From NCBI GenBank assembly GCA_023512345.1, contig JAILZT010000008.1, forward strand, positions 62,001 to 126,000: DNA of 64,000 nt, given 5' to 3'. Source of the DNA: Paenibacillus sp. (GTDB lineage Bacteria > Bacillota > Bacilli > Paenibacillales > Paenibacillaceae). Made by a program: the position numbers and the translations under genes. The notes beneath the pieces were generated by a model. It was not told the origin of the DNA and did no database searches. It saw only the letters and a program-made list of their open reading frames with translations. Position 1 is the first letter of the stretch. Each line of letters opens with the position of its first letter. Shown here piece by piece: positions 17,047 to 26,678 of the stretch.

Positions 17047-17979
17047 TTACATCCGCCTCAGAGTAAATACAGTTAATTCGGGTCGACACAGCAGCCTGAA
17101 TGGCATATAAGTCTCCCCAAAACCTCGGTTGACGTATACAGGCATTTTTTTAACATCCGTATAATACAGCCCAGCTATGTACTTTTGTGAACCATAGGGG
17201 GTAAAAAGCGCCCCTAGCAGCGGCAGACGAATCTGTCCGCCATGGCTATGTCCGGATAGCTGAAGGTTAAAGGGATATGACTCCACTCTATCTGCATAAT
17301 CCGGCTCATGCATTAATAATAAAGTGAAGGTTCCCTCTGGAATATCCTTTACAGCTGCCTGCGGGTCGGGTTTACCGTGCAGCATATCTTCCAGTCCAGC
17401 CACAGCAATAACTTCATTTCCACGCTTAATCAGGGAAGATTCATTTCGCAGAAGACGAAAACCAGCAGCTTTCAGCAGTTCTGCTAATTGCTCCGTATGT
17501 TTGTAATCATGATTACCAAAGATAGCGAATTTCCCTAAAGGAGCCGAAAGCCGCGCAAGAACAGGAACAGCTGCTATAAAATCATCTGCTTCACTGTCAA
17601 CAATGTCCCCTGTAAAACAGATAAGATCCGGCGCTTCTTTTTCAATATTATTGACCAAGTCCGATAAATCAGAAGCATCTGTATTAAAACCCAAATGGGT
17701 ATCGCTGAAATGTACCACTTTAATCCCGTCGAAAGCAGACGGAAGGCCTTCCAGTGGAAGTTCAAGCCTCGTAATCTCAAGCCAGTTAGGCTCACCCTTC
17801 CAAGCATAACCTCCCGTTAGGATGCCCGCGCCGATGAAGGCTGCTATACTCCGTCCTAGAAACTTTCTCCGGGATATTTTGGGTGGGTTAATTCCTTGCT
17901 TAAGTGGATCTGACTGGCTGCGGATAGATCCGGATTCAGACCCCTTTGTAGAAGAAACCCCCGGTGTTATTTTATTCAT
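17047..17979 (-). CDS. Tat-exported metallophosphoesterase
   Basis: 310 residues from ATG 17979 behind AGGAAGGAG. A twin-arginine signal, SRRKFLGRS (Arg 37-38), is followed by a hydrophobic stretch. All calcineurin-type motifs are present: DTH, GDIVD, GNHD and LSGHSHGGQ, which bind two metals. This fits the YkuE/YaeI-like group of exported phosphoesterases (possibly acting on UDP-sugars or lipids; inference). The gene lies 31 bp downstream of the potassium channel gene. Confidence 0.88.
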   Translation of the reverse strand: MNKITPGVSSTKGSESGSIRSQSDPLKQGINPPKISRRKFLGRSIAAFIGAGILTGGYAWKGEPNWLEITRLELPLEGLPSAFDGIKVVHFSDTHLGFNTDASDLSDLVNNIEKEAPDLICFTGDIVDSEADDFIAAVPVLARLSAPLGKFAIFGNHDYKHTEQLAELLKAAGFRLLRNESSLIKRGNEVIAVAGLEDMLHGKPDPQAAVKDIPEGTFTLLLMHEPDYADRVESYPFNLQLSGHSHGGQIRLPLLGALFTPYGSQKYIAGLYYTDVKKMPVYVNRGFGETYMPFRLLCRPELTVFTLRRM

Positions 17980-18010
17980 AGGGCGATTCTCCTTCCTAGT
18001 ACAGTTAACG

Positions 18011-18697
18011 TCAATTCTTTTTGCTATTCTCTGAGTCTTTTTCGTTAACATGAACATCAATATCAAGCTCTGCATCCACCTCTAGATCTGTAGCAGGGCC
18101 TAAGATTTTCCGAAAAATACTCAGCATAGATAAAGCGTAAGCTACGGTGATAAAGCTGAAGGAAATCTGCATGATGACGACAAGTCGTGAGGTGTTATCA
18201 ACCGGGGCAATATCTCCGAATCCAACCGTTGTAAAAGTAGCTACACTGAAATATAGAAACGTAATGAGCTGGCTTAGCAAATCCTCGCCCAGTCCCTCCC
18301 CCTTGAAGGAGGTCTCACCAAACAGCTTGTAGATGGATGTATACACAACCGTGAAAAAAACTATACAACTTATTGTCGCTATACTGATGCGGATTAGTGT
18401 GTGTTGAAGCTTCACTTCTTTGCTATTCGAATCCTTGATTTCGTTAAAAATAAATAGGATATAGAACAGCACTGAAGCGAAACTAAATACTAAAATCAAG
18501 GCCCTCATGCCACCGTGTCCCGGAACAATAGAACTCCAATCCACCCAATTTAATAAATCTTCAACTGAAATCAGGACATAGACTAGTATCGGGGTCAGAA
18601 GTATACGCTTATTGAGCCATCTCCTATCCACTCGGTAAAATGAGAATACCCACAGCAGCAATACCGATACATTGAGCATCCAAATAAACCATGTCAC
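18011..18697 (-). CDS. Two-transmembrane potassium channel protein
   Basis: A 228-residue membrane protein. Hydrophobic helices cover the first two thirds. The pore motif TFTTVGFGDI carries the TVGFGD selectivity filter and is followed by a last helix (ISFSFITVAYALSMLSIF). The C-terminal tail is acidic (ELDIDVHVNEKDSENSKKN). The GTG start overlaps the stop codon of the preceding gene (GTGA), indicating coupled translation. K+ permeation is a family inference. Confidence 0.85.
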   Translation of the reverse strand: MTWFIWMLNVSVLLLWVFSFYRVDRRWLNKRILLTPILVYVLISVEDLLNWVDWSSIVPGHGGMRALILVFSFASVLFYILFIFNEIKDSNSKEVKLQHTLIRISIATISCIVFFTVVYTSIYKLFGETSFKGEGLGEDLLSQLITFLYFSVATFTTVGFGDIAPVDNTSRLVVIMQISFSFITVAYALSMLSIFRKILGPATDLEVDAELDIDVHVNEKDSENSKKN

Positions 18698-19479
18698 GAC
18701 TTCACCGTCACAACTATTCTGTACTTCTGTTCTAGCGCATCGTAATATGCATTTGCAATCCCTTTATTCTTAATCTCTAACCTAGGCACTTTACGGAGCG
18801 GCAGAGCTATTTCGAAAGTGTCCGTGAACGGGAAGGGGTCAAGCATCAGCGTATGCTCATCCTTCCATTCCGCCGTAATGGTTCGACCCTCAGTAAATCC
18901 AAAGTCCTCACTTCCGGAAAAGCCATCCGTCCACCAGGGATGTTCCTCCGATTTAGGTGATCCTGGTTCGTTCAAAGCTACATAGAGTGATAAATCATCG
19001 CAAAACTGCAGCAGTCGAGTATCATAATAGAGCTCCGCTTCACCAATGGGATCCGACTGCTCCAACTCCCGACGAATACGCGCCCGGCGTTCTTCTTCTT
19101 GTTCCCTATACTGAGTAAGCTCAGGACTATCTTCACCTGACACTTCAATTAGACGGTCATAGTGAAGACTGCAGAGTAAAGCCCCATAAGGGGTGTCTGC
19201 CTCAATTTCATCTAATCCTTTGGCATAAAAACTCAGCTTCGGTACGATAGGAAAGTCGATGAAGGTATATGGGACTTCATTTGCATCATTCCATAAAGGA
19301 GTCTCATCTAGATCTATCCAGCCGCGATCATGATTGCTGATCGCACGCAGCACCTCCGGCCGCCGTGCCGGCTCCGGAACTTGCTCTGAGCGAAACCACT
19401 TTGCAAGCTCGCCCGATAACAGTCCATGATCATGTTGTTTGACCATTATAAACGTCCCGTCATGCTCCCGACAAATCAC
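18694..19479 (-). CDS. DUF3891 family protein
   Basis: A 261-residue soluble protein of unknown function. The N-terminus (REHDGTFIMVKQHDHGLLSG) and the SNHDRGWIDLDE segment are like those of DUF3891 proteins. Conserved His and Asp residues (QHDH, NHD) suggest an HD-like metal or phosphate site. GTG 19479 lies after AAGGGAGG. It is translationally coupled to the K+ channel gene, so a shared role is possible but unproven. Confidence 0.7.
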   Translation of the reverse strand: MICREHDGTFIMVKQHDHGLLSGELAKWFRSEQVPEPARRPEVLRAISNHDRGWIDLDETPLWNDANEVPYTFIDFPIVPKLSFYAKGLDEIEADTPYGALLCSLHYDRLIEVSGEDSPELTQYREQEEERRARIRRELEQSDPIGEAELYYDTRLLQFCDDLSLYVALNEPGSPKSEEHPWWTDGFSGSEDFGFTEGRTITAEWKDEHTLMLDPFPFTDTFEIALPLRKVPRLEIKNKGIANAYYDALEQKYRIVVTVKS

Positions 19480-19620
19480 AATTGATTCCTCCCTTGATGA
19501 TTCAGTACCTTAACGTAAGTAATGATAACTATGGATATTATAACATATACTGGTACTTAGATTCTTATTGGACAAGCCTACTGCCCAGGCCTAATTTTTA
19601 ATAGTTACCCATTTTCCAAC

Positions 19621-19677
19621 AAAATGACCCGCAAGGGAGTTCGCTTTTTTCAAAGCATACACCTTACAGGTCATTTT
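19621..19677 (-). terminator. Terminator downstream of the sensor-regulator gene
   Basis: AAAATGACC(C/T)G arms at 19621-19636 and 19662-19677, with a large partly structured loop, lie just after the stop codon at 19688. A T-rich tract follows on the minus strand. Confidence 0.65.
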
Positions 19678-19687
19678 TCATAAATCC

Positions 19688-21919
19688 TTAGTCGATCTTC
19701 TTCTTTCGATAATCGTTTGGAGTCAGGCCGTAATATTTCTTGAACATCCGGTAGAAATAAGACGTATTTGTAAACCCGGTCTTCTCAGCAATTTCAGAAA
19801 CAGATTCCGTAGTCCGGTTCAGCAGCTCCGCTGATTTCTCGACACGTGTCCGGTTCACCACATCTACCAGCGTTTCCATAGTCATGTGCTTGTAGATGCG
19901 ACCGAGATGGCTCGGAGACAAATCAAGCTCCTGCGCAATAGCATTCAGAGATAGGTTGGGATCTGCATACTTTTCTTCAACAATTCCATTAATTTTACGA
20001 ATAAGATCCTCTTGCTTGTTGTTTCGTTTCTCGACAATCAGACCATGCAGTTGTTCAATGGCTGACTGGAAAGCCTCGTTGACCTCCTCCATCGTCTCCA
20101 ATTCATCCACAGCGGAAGTAATCAAGATGGGAACAGCGTCCGGATCAATTAATTTATTCTTATGGAATGTATAGAGCACATTGTTCAGGGTTATTCCAAG
20201 GCGTGCAATCGCGGACTGTGCAGCTCCAATAGGATAGACTACCGTCCCCTCCATAATTTCCTTGACACAAATCTTTGCTTCCTCCGTTTTACCTGCCATT
20301 AAGGCTTCAATCATTCTCTTCTCCTTATCTACAGGGAACAGATAGGCCTTAGAGTCTGCCAAACCAATTTCTTGAGCGTTAATAATAGCTCCCAGCCCTT
20401 GAAAAAAGCGATGTCCAGAAGCAGCTTCCACCTGTTTGTACAGTCCCTTCAAATGGAGCACCTGCTGATCTTGAGCGGAATATATCAACGAGATTCCAAT
20501 ATGAAGATGTTCTTCAATCGCTAGTTGAATTTGCCGCAGCAGTAATTGAAGGGCCTCTTCATCCTCCATAGCCAAATCGCGAGATTCCCCGAAAATAAGC
20601 AGTATAGCATCCTCTTCCATTTCAACACATTCAACAGTGTAATACTGCATCCCAAGTTCGGAACCAATATTCATCATTGCATATCGGTAAGCCTTTAGGT
20701 CAGCCCCTCGGAGAATAGAGAATTTCTGAAACCGGTCTATTTTGAGCAGCACAAGCCGATAGGGCTTTTGGAAATCAAAACTTATATTCATTTGGCTGAG
20801 CTTCGCCCGCAGAGACTTTAAGTTAATAGGTTCATTTCCCATGACGAGTCCCCGGAGCAAGTGCTGACGCAGGGTATAAATATTATTTCTGTTGGCGGTT
20901 TCCAGACTCTGCATTTGTGTGGCAATAAGGCCAAAAGGAACATAGAGCCTGCGGGACAGCAGCCAAGAAGCAATTACACCGATGATTAAAATAACAAGTG
21001 TGATTAAAAGGGTAGTTGAAAGAATATCCCTAAGATTTCGAGTGACCTGCTCATAAGGAGTTACCCTAACATAACGCCATTCAAGAGCATCCGGCTTGGT
21101 GTAAGAGATTAGATACTTCTTGTCATCTATCCGGTTTATGGAGTAACCCTCAAGAGAGGAATTCGTAATATCCTGTATAGTCTGCGTTCCCTCATCTGTA
21201 AAAGGAGCCGGGGATAAATTATTCCCAGACAGCAGCTCACCACGGTTATCAATAATATAGGTACTGCCCAGTCTTTGATTGCCGCCGGCAATGTCCTTAT
21301 TGATCCAAGACACAGATATGTTCACGATGATGGCAGAATTCAGAGAATCTTTTTTACCGATAGAATCGTAACCAAGATATGTATACACACTTTTGGCATC
21401 GCTTTCACCGTCGTTTTTATAAGTTCTCGGGATTGGAGTAAATGGGGTGTACTCCCGGTAGTGTTCAAGCAAATCTAAAATGCCTTTATCACTCAGCTCC
21501 TGCTTGGTCAACAGTCCGTTCTGTCCGCTATTAGCAGCGATATATACGTATTTGGACTCAGGGTTATACACATATATAGATTCGATAAAAGGCATAGAAG
21601 TCAAATAATTAGTCAACTCATTCATAGCCGCGATGCTATCATAAATGCTCGGTTCCGGATAAAACATCAGCTTCGTAATATTATTGTTGCGGTAGAGTTG
21701 AAAGGTAAGCGACTGTGCACTGTCTGTCATGTTGATGACCTCTCGGCTGGTTTGGGTTAAATCCCGAAGATCAGATTGATAATCCTGCTTGAGGGCGATC
21801 CGGTTAAAATTAATAAAAAGAATAGTCGATGAGACGGTAATAGTGATTACTGTGCATAGCACAATTCCAAGCACCAGCTTTGCGTAAACTCCCCATTTTT
21901 TATTATCTTTTAGACGCAA
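19688..21919 (-). CDS. Membrane-anchored AraC-family sensor regulator
   Basis: The start is TTG 21919, because GGGAGGGAAAAGCC immediately precedes it; longer in-frame starts lack a site. The 743 residues hold an N-terminal membrane helix (about 12-36), an extracellular sensing domain, a second helix (LLITLVILIIGVIASWLL, about 300), and a cytoplasmic region. They end in two helix-turn-helix units (NAIAQELDLSPSHLGRIYK; SVSEIAEKTGFTNTSYFYRMFKKYYG). This one-piece architecture is common in Paenibacillus next to sugar ABC transporters. It lies downstream of such an operon and probably controls it in response to the substrate (inference). Confidence 0.85.
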   Translation of the reverse strand: MRLKDNKKWGVYAKLVLGIVLCTVITITVSSTILFINFNRIALKQDYQSDLRDLTQTSREVINMTDSAQSLTFQLYRNNNITKLMFYPEPSIYDSIAAMNELTNYLTSMPFIESIYVYNPESKYVYIAANSGQNGLLTKQELSDKGILDLLEHYREYTPFTPIPRTYKNDGESDAKSVYTYLGYDSIGKKDSLNSAIIVNISVSWINKDIAGGNQRLGSTYIIDNRGELLSGNNLSPAPFTDEGTQTIQDITNSSLEGYSINRIDDKKYLISYTKPDALEWRYVRVTPYEQVTRNLRDILSTTLLITLVILIIGVIASWLLSRRLYVPFGLIATQMQSLETANRNNIYTLRQHLLRGLVMGNEPINLKSLRAKLSQMNISFDFQKPYRLVLLKIDRFQKFSILRGADLKAYRYAMMNIGSELGMQYYTVECVEMEEDAILLIFGESRDLAMEDEEALQLLLRQIQLAIEEHLHIGISLIYSAQDQQVLHLKGLYKQVEAASGHRFFQGLGAIINAQEIGLADSKAYLFPVDKEKRMIEALMAGKTEEAKICVKEIMEGTVVYPIGAAQSAIARLGITLNNVLYTFHKNKLIDPDAVPILITSAVDELETMEEVNEAFQSAIEQLHGLIVEKRNNKQEDLIRKINGIVEEKYADPNLSLNAIAQELDLSPSHLGRIYKHMTMETLVDVVNRTRVEKSAELLNRTTESVSEIAEKTGFTNTSYFYRMFKKYYGLTPNDYRKKKID

Positions 21920-21988
21920 GGCTTTTCCCTCCCATAAGCTCCGTATGTTCAGATAATAATACATACTGACTTGGTGGAACAAGAGAAA

Positions 21989-22026
21989 ATGCCGAACCTC
22001 CTATGAATTCCCAGAAAGTCCGGCAT
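21989..22026 (-). terminator. Hairpin between the binding protein and regulator genes
   Basis: ATGCCGGAC ... GTTCGGCAT (read on the minus strand), followed by a TTTTCTCTTG tract. It probably reduces read-through from the transporter genes into the regulator. Confidence 0.6.
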
Positions 22027-22052
22027 AATCTAAAATACTTTATCAGCTAGAA

Positions 22053-23642
22053 TTATTGAATACCCTTATCCGCTAAATAGGCTTTCCATTGCTCTGTATA
22101 CGCAGCTTGAACCTTCTCGAGCCCCGCTTGCTTGGCTTTAGCCATAGCTGTTGTAATGCCTTCATCCACGTTTTTGATAAGGCCTGCATATAAAGGATAG
22201 AAATATTGCTTCTCTACCTGCTCTAGCGCAGCTCTTTCAGACTGATACGAAGCATAATCCTCTGCGAAGCCTGTGAAAATATCCGGTTTCGCAATGGTAT
22301 CGAGCTTATCAAAGATAGCCTTCACACCATCAAAGTTCTTATCGAACAGCATATATTCCGGATTACGCCAAGCCCAGCCATTCATCCCTTCCCGGCCAAA
22401 GCCATTGGAAGTGCTGTCGCCGATCATTTTGTAATATCCGTCCACCACTTCATAGTTCTTGCCTTCAATACCGTATTGGGTTAATTGATTATAAGTCTTA
22501 TCCAGTACGAGTTTCTCATAGAAAGCAAGCGCGCGCTCCGGATTCTTACTGCTTCTCGGAATCGCAAAACCGTTGTGAATCGGGTGAACCGGTGTAGCAA
22601 ATCCGCGGGTATCCGCAAAAGGAGTGTAACCCAGCTTCCAATCCGGATGGCTGGACTGCATTTTAAGCTGTGTATCATTGTAGCGATTTGGATTGTCGCC
22701 GAGAATGGCGGCAGCTTTTCCGCTTACGACTGGCTCTTGCAGCGTATCTTTAACATTCAATACGTTTTTAGGGAAGAAGCCTTTATCCGCCCAACGCTTG
22801 ATAGTCTCCAGGTCCTTTTTCTGTTCATCAGAACCCCAGTAAGAGTAGACTTCACCTGGCTTGCCGTATTTAATTCCAACTCCATAAGGAAGCGGTCCAC
22901 CGACAGTATCATCGTTAAGTTCCCGGAACACATCCATGAAATTGGTTTTTACATCCGAATTCAGGGATAGAGGCTGCATGTCAGGTTCATTAGCTTTAAT
23001 TCCATCCAAATATTGTTCAAACGTAGCGATATCTTTAGGTACCGGCAAATTGTATTTTTCACGCAAGTCTTCACGATATACGATGCCGTTATTTACATAT
23101 TCCTTAAAAGTAGCGGGTACGGTATAAATTTTTTCATTAATTTTAACGGCATCCCACATATCAGCAGGCACAAATTTTTGAAGTTCAGGAGCTGAAGTTG
23201 GAAGAAGATCATCGAGAGGCAGGAAAGCTCCGCTTTTTGCATAAGCTTGATATTGTGTCCAATCCGCCGTAAAGATAAGGTCAATAGGTTGGCCTGAAGA
23301 CAGCAGCAGTTTATACTTCTGATCCCAATCGGTCCAGCTTGTATAATTGAACTTTACCGTAGCATTCAGGTCTTTCTCAGCCAGCTTATTAATTTCGTCC
23401 TGAATTACAGAAATGTCCTTAGGTGCATCACCCAGCATGTAGAACTGCAATTCTACTTTTTTGGAGGTGTCTAATCCTGTAGCAGGTGCAGCCGTTGCAT
23501 CGGTAGCTGGAGCATTCGTAGCCTTACCTGTGTTCCCATTATCAGCTGCATTGTTGTTGTTTGAACCGGAACACCCTGCCAAGGCAGATGTAAGCAATAC
23601 CCCCGTTAATACCGTTCCAAGTAATTTCGCTTTCTTTCTCAT
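22053..23642 (-). CDS. ABC transporter extracellular solute-binding lipoprotein (family 1)
   Basis: A 529-residue lipoprotein: basic start, hydrophobic segment and lipobox LAGC (Cys near residue 23), then an Asn/Ala/Thr-rich linker and a large binding domain. Features such as FNYTSWTDWDQKYKLLLSSG and the sequence around EIYTVPATFKEY are typical of LipO/YtcQ-like sugar-binding proteins of Paenibacillus. It works with the two upstream permeases. No ATPase gene is in the operon, so a shared ATPase (MsmX type) is likely. The substrate is probably an oligo- or polysaccharide fragment. Confidence 0.88.
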   Translation of the reverse strand: MRKKAKLLGTVLTGVLLTSALAGCSGSNNNNAADNGNTGKATNAPATDATAAPATGLDTSKKVELQFYMLGDAPKDISVIQDEINKLAEKDLNATVKFNYTSWTDWDQKYKLLLSSGQPIDLIFTADWTQYQAYAKSGAFLPLDDLLPTSAPELQKFVPADMWDAVKINEKIYTVPATFKEYVNNGIVYREDLREKYNLPVPKDIATFEQYLDGIKANEPDMQPLSLNSDVKTNFMDVFRELNDDTVGGPLPYGVGIKYGKPGEVYSYWGSDEQKKDLETIKRWADKGFFPKNVLNVKDTLQEPVVSGKAAAILGDNPNRYNDTQLKMQSSHPDWKLGYTPFADTRGFATPVHPIHNGFAIPRSSKNPERALAFYEKLVLDKTYNQLTQYGIEGKNYEVVDGYYKMIGDSTSNGFGREGMNGWAWRNPEYMLFDKNFDGVKAIFDKLDTIAKPDIFTGFAEDYASYQSERAALEQVEKQYFYPLYAGLIKNVDEGITTAMAKAKQAGLEKVQAAYTEQWKAYLADKGIQ

Positions 23643-23690
23643 CTGAATCCTCCCTTATCATATAAATGTATATGTTAGCCGAAGAATTAC

Positions 23691-23709
23691 AAGGGTAGTA
23701 AGCACCCTT
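23691..23709 (-). other. Small inverted repeat between permease and binding-protein genes
   Basis: AAGGGT and ACCCTT flank a seven-base loop with no strong T run. Such hairpins often stabilise the upstream mRNA end and favour high expression of the binding protein. Confidence 0.4.
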
Positions 23710-23728
23710 CGATCGGTCTTAACCGGTG

Positions 23729-24622
23729 TTAACCTTTTACTGCACCTATCGTTAGTCCCTTGACAAAATACCGCTGTACAAAGGGGTACAGGAACAAGAT
23801 AGGGCCAGTCACAATAATTGCCATAGCCATCTTAGTGGATTCGGTTGGGAGATCCGTGCCTAGCGATACGCCGGTTCCGGCACCCATCTGCGATATGAAC
23901 TGGATACTGTTGACAATGTTGTACAAATAGAACTGAAGCTGATACATTCTTTGGTCATTGATGAATAGTGAAGAGAGGAACCAATCGTTCCAATAGGCTA
24001 GAGCTAGAAATAGGCCGACGGTTGCGATACCCGGCATGGACAGCTGCAGAACGATCCGGTAATAGATTTTAAAATCGTTGGCTCCATCAATCTTGGCGGA
24101 TTCGAAAATTTCCTCCGGCACAGCCGAACGGATAAAGTTCTTCATCAGAATAATTAGAAATGGAGTCATCAGACCAGGGAAAATCAGCACCGTGTAAGTG
24201 TCCATCAGGTTCAGATAACGGGTCATCAGAATGTACCAAGGTACAAGCCCCCCACCGAACAGGGTTGTAAAGTAGATGAAGAAGGAAAAGAAATTGCGGT
24301 ATTTGAAATCCTTACGTTGCAGTACATAACCGGCCATTGTGATAAAAAACAACCCCAGAAACGTACCTACCACTGTTGTGACACCGGTGACCCAGTAGGC
24401 CCGAAGCACCGTTTCAGGGAAGCGGAATACCATCTTGTAGCCCTCCAGTGAAAACTTGGATGGAATCAGATGGAACCCTTCGCGGATGATAACTTCATTT
24501 GGTGTAAAGGAGGCGGATATAATCAATAGAAACGGGAATAGACAAATGATTGTACTAAAAATGATCACAATATAAGCGATCAATTGGAACATATGCGTAT
24601 ATTTTTCGTCCTTGATCTTCAT
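23729..24622 (-). CDS. ABC sugar transporter permease (LplC/YtcP-like)
   Basis: A 297-residue inner-membrane permease with about six helices. The EAA-type ATPase contact loop is IFESAKIDGANDFKIYYRIVL. The start is ATG 24622 after AGGAGG; the in-frame GTG upstream overlaps the ribosome site. It follows the partner permease with a 12-bp gap. Carbohydrate importer, CUT1-like with the LplC/YtcP type of permease. Confidence 0.88.
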   Translation of the reverse strand: MKIKDEKYTHMFQLIAYIVIIFSTIICLFPFLLIISASFTPNEVIIREGFHLIPSKFSLEGYKMVFRFPETVLRAYWVTGVTTVVGTFLGLFFITMAGYVLQRKDFKYRNFFSFFIYFTTLFGGGLVPWYILMTRYLNLMDTYTVLIFPGLMTPFLIILMKNFIRSAVPEEIFESAKIDGANDFKIYYRIVLQLSMPGIATVGLFLALAYWNDWFLSSLFINDQRMYQLQFYLYNIVNSIQFISQMGAGTGVSLGTDLPTESTKMAMAIIVTGPILFLYPFVQRYFVKGLTIGAVKG

Positions 24623-24634
24623 CAGCGGCACCTC

Positions 24635-25558
24635 CTAGAATAGCGCGTAATCATCATTGATTTTGCGAATAATTGTGTTCACCGTCATTACCAGAATAAA
24701 GCCGAATGCGGACTGGTAGAGGCCGGCTGAAGTCGCAAGCCCAATATCGAAGGTAACCTTGAGTGAACGGTATACGTAAGTATCCAGAATATCCGTGGCG
24801 TTGTAGAGAACACCGTTATTTCCAATTAATTGATAGAACAAATCAAATTGGCCCTTCATAATACTGCCTAGTGAAAAGAGCAGCAGGACCACGAACGTAT
24901 TCTTCAGCATCGGAATGGTGATATACCAAACCCGGTGAAAAATGTTCGCACCATCAATTTTGGCTGCTTCATAATACTCATCGCTGATTCCCGTAATAGC
25001 TGCCAGATAGATGATCATGCTGTATCCGAGATTTTTCCAGAGGTAAAAAAAGATGATCAGCGGGATCCATACCCAAGGAGTGTTATACACATCAACGGGA
25101 TTCATATGAAATGACTTCAACATCGTGTTCAGGAAGCCGCTATCATAATTGAACAAGTTGTAAACCACTACACTTAGAATGACAAATGAAATGAAGTAAG
25201 GAAGAAACATGATGGATTGCGTCAGCTTCTTGAACCACTTCAGTTTGATTTCACTTAGCAGAACCGCACAAAAGATCGCCAGCGTATTCCCAAAAAAGAT
25301 AAATGCGGCGTTATAACCCAATGTGTTCACAGTAAGCTTAGCGAGAATCCCTGAATGCCATAGAAACTTGAAATTTTCCATTCCGATGAATTCACTATTG
25401 AATAAGCTCTTAGTGAAATCAAATCGGGTGAAGGCATAGTAGATGCCAATCATCGGGACGTACGCATTAATAATGAAGAATACGACTACAGGTAATAACA
25501 TCAAAAACATGATCCGGTTGGCGGCAAGCTCACGAATCAATCCTCTACGGGGCGTCAT
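24635..25558 (-). CDS. ABC sugar transporter permease (LplB-like)
   Basis: A 307-residue permease with about six membrane helices and the ATPase-contact loop YYEAAKIDGANIFHRVWYITIP. First gene of the operon permease-permease-binding protein-regulator. ATG 25558 follows AAGGAGG with slightly long spacing. Probably forms a heterodimer with the next gene product. Confidence 0.88.
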   Translation of the reverse strand: MTPRRGLIRELAANRIMFLMLLPVVVFFIINAYVPMIGIYYAFTRFDFTKSLFNSEFIGMENFKFLWHSGILAKLTVNTLGYNAAFIFFGNTLAIFCAVLLSEIKLKWFKKLTQSIMFLPYFISFVILSVVVYNLFNYDSGFLNTMLKSFHMNPVDVYNTPWVWIPLIIFFYLWKNLGYSMIIYLAAITGISDEYYEAAKIDGANIFHRVWYITIPMLKNTFVVLLLFSLGSIMKGQFDLFYQLIGNNGVLYNATDILDTYVYRSLKVTFDIGLATSAGLYQSAFGFILVMTVNTIIRKINDDYALF

Positions 25559-25877
25559 GCGTTCATGTCTCCTCCTTTTATTTCTCTATTAGGGTTGAAC
25601 CCGCCCCTTGGTGGGTTCGAAATTAGTGTACGTTCCAGTGAAGGATTCAAGATAGAGAAAGATGAAGCCAAGAGTGAACAAATTGGACGATTTCAGAGTG
25701 AACAAATTTGCGTTTTGTGAAGTTATTAGGATAAAACTAAAAAAGCAGATCTGCTGCCCCTGCCTGGGACAGTAAATCCGCTTCTCATAATTAAATCTTA
25801 TAAAAAAGCCATCCTCGCGGCAGAATATCTGCTTTCAAGGATGGCTCTATATTTTTGTTCAAGCTTCAGTGGTGAAC
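25559..25877. other. Intergenic region between sdhB and the ABC operon
   Basis: It holds the sdhB terminator near 25807-25846 and, to its right, an AT-rich stretch that should carry the promoter of the ABC operon. I did not find a confident promoter or operator, and no gene is seen. Confidence 0.5.
25807..25846 (-). terminator. Terminator of the sdhCAB operon
   Basis: A stem AGCCATCCT / AGGATGGCT with inner pairing GCAGATATTCTGC. A TTTTTTAT tract follows on the minus strand. Confidence 0.88.
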
Positions 25878-26645
25878 TTACACACCCAACCATCGTTTGA
25901 ACATATGCTTCGTGGTCTGCTTGTTGATCTCCGCAATGGAGGTCGTAAGCGGAATGCCCTTCGGACAGGCTCGTACACAGTTCTGCGAGTTTCCGCAGCC
26001 GTCGATGCCTCCATCGTCCATGAGAGCCTCCAGCCGGTCATCAGCGTTCATTTCACCCGTTGGATGAGCATTGAACAGGCGAACTTGCGAAATAGCTGCC
26101 GGACCGATGAAATTGGTCTTCTCGTTGACGTTCGGACAGGCTTCCAAGCAGACACCGCAGGTCATACATTTAGATAGCTCATAAGCCCACTGCCGTTTTT
26201 TCTCTGGCATGCGGGGTCCCGGCCCCAGATCATACGTACCATCAATTGGAATCCATGCTTTAACTTTTTTAAGTGCATTGAACATCCGTGTACGATCTAT
26301 AACGAGGTCACGTACGACAGGAAATGTCTTCATCGGTTCAATACGAACAGGTTGCTCCAAATTATCTATAAGTGCGGCGCAAGCTTGACGCGGCTTGCCG
26401 TTAATGACCATCGAACAGGCTCCACATACTTCCTCCAGACAGTTGGAATCCCAACAGACCGGAACCGTGTTATCACCTGAAGCGTTAACCGGATTACGCT
26501 GGATTTCCATCAAAGCGCTGATCACGTTCATACCTGGACGATATGGAAGAGAAAACTCCTCCACATACGGAGTACTTTGCTGATCGTCCTGGCGGGTGAT
26601 AATAAATTTTACGTTTTTGGGAGTTGCAGCTATTTCCGCCATCAT
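25878..26645 (-). CDS. sdhB: Succinate dehydrogenase iron-sulfur subunit
   Basis: The 255-residue electron-transfer subunit of complex II. The [2Fe-2S] cysteines lie in CWDSNCLEEVCGAC with a later Cys in RQAC. The C-terminal ferredoxin part has CMTCGVCLEACP and CGNSQNCVRACPKG for the [4Fe-4S] and [3Fe-4S] clusters. RBS AGGAGGTAACG precedes ATG 26645. Third gene of sdhCAB; passes electrons from the flavin to menaquinone at the membrane. Confidence 0.95.
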   Translation of the reverse strand: MMAEIAATPKNVKFIITRQDDQQSTPYVEEFSLPYRPGMNVISALMEIQRNPVNASGDNTVPVCWDSNCLEEVCGACSMVINGKPRQACAALIDNLEQPVRIEPMKTFPVVRDLVIDRTRMFNALKKVKAWIPIDGTYDLGPGPRMPEKKRQWAYELSKCMTCGVCLEACPNVNEKTNFIGPAAISQVRLFNAHPTGEMNADDRLEALMDDGGIDGCGNSQNCVRACPKGIPLTTSIAEINKQTTKHMFKRWLGV

Positions 26646-26678
26646 CGTTACCTCCTAAAGTTGTGTAAACGATATTTA

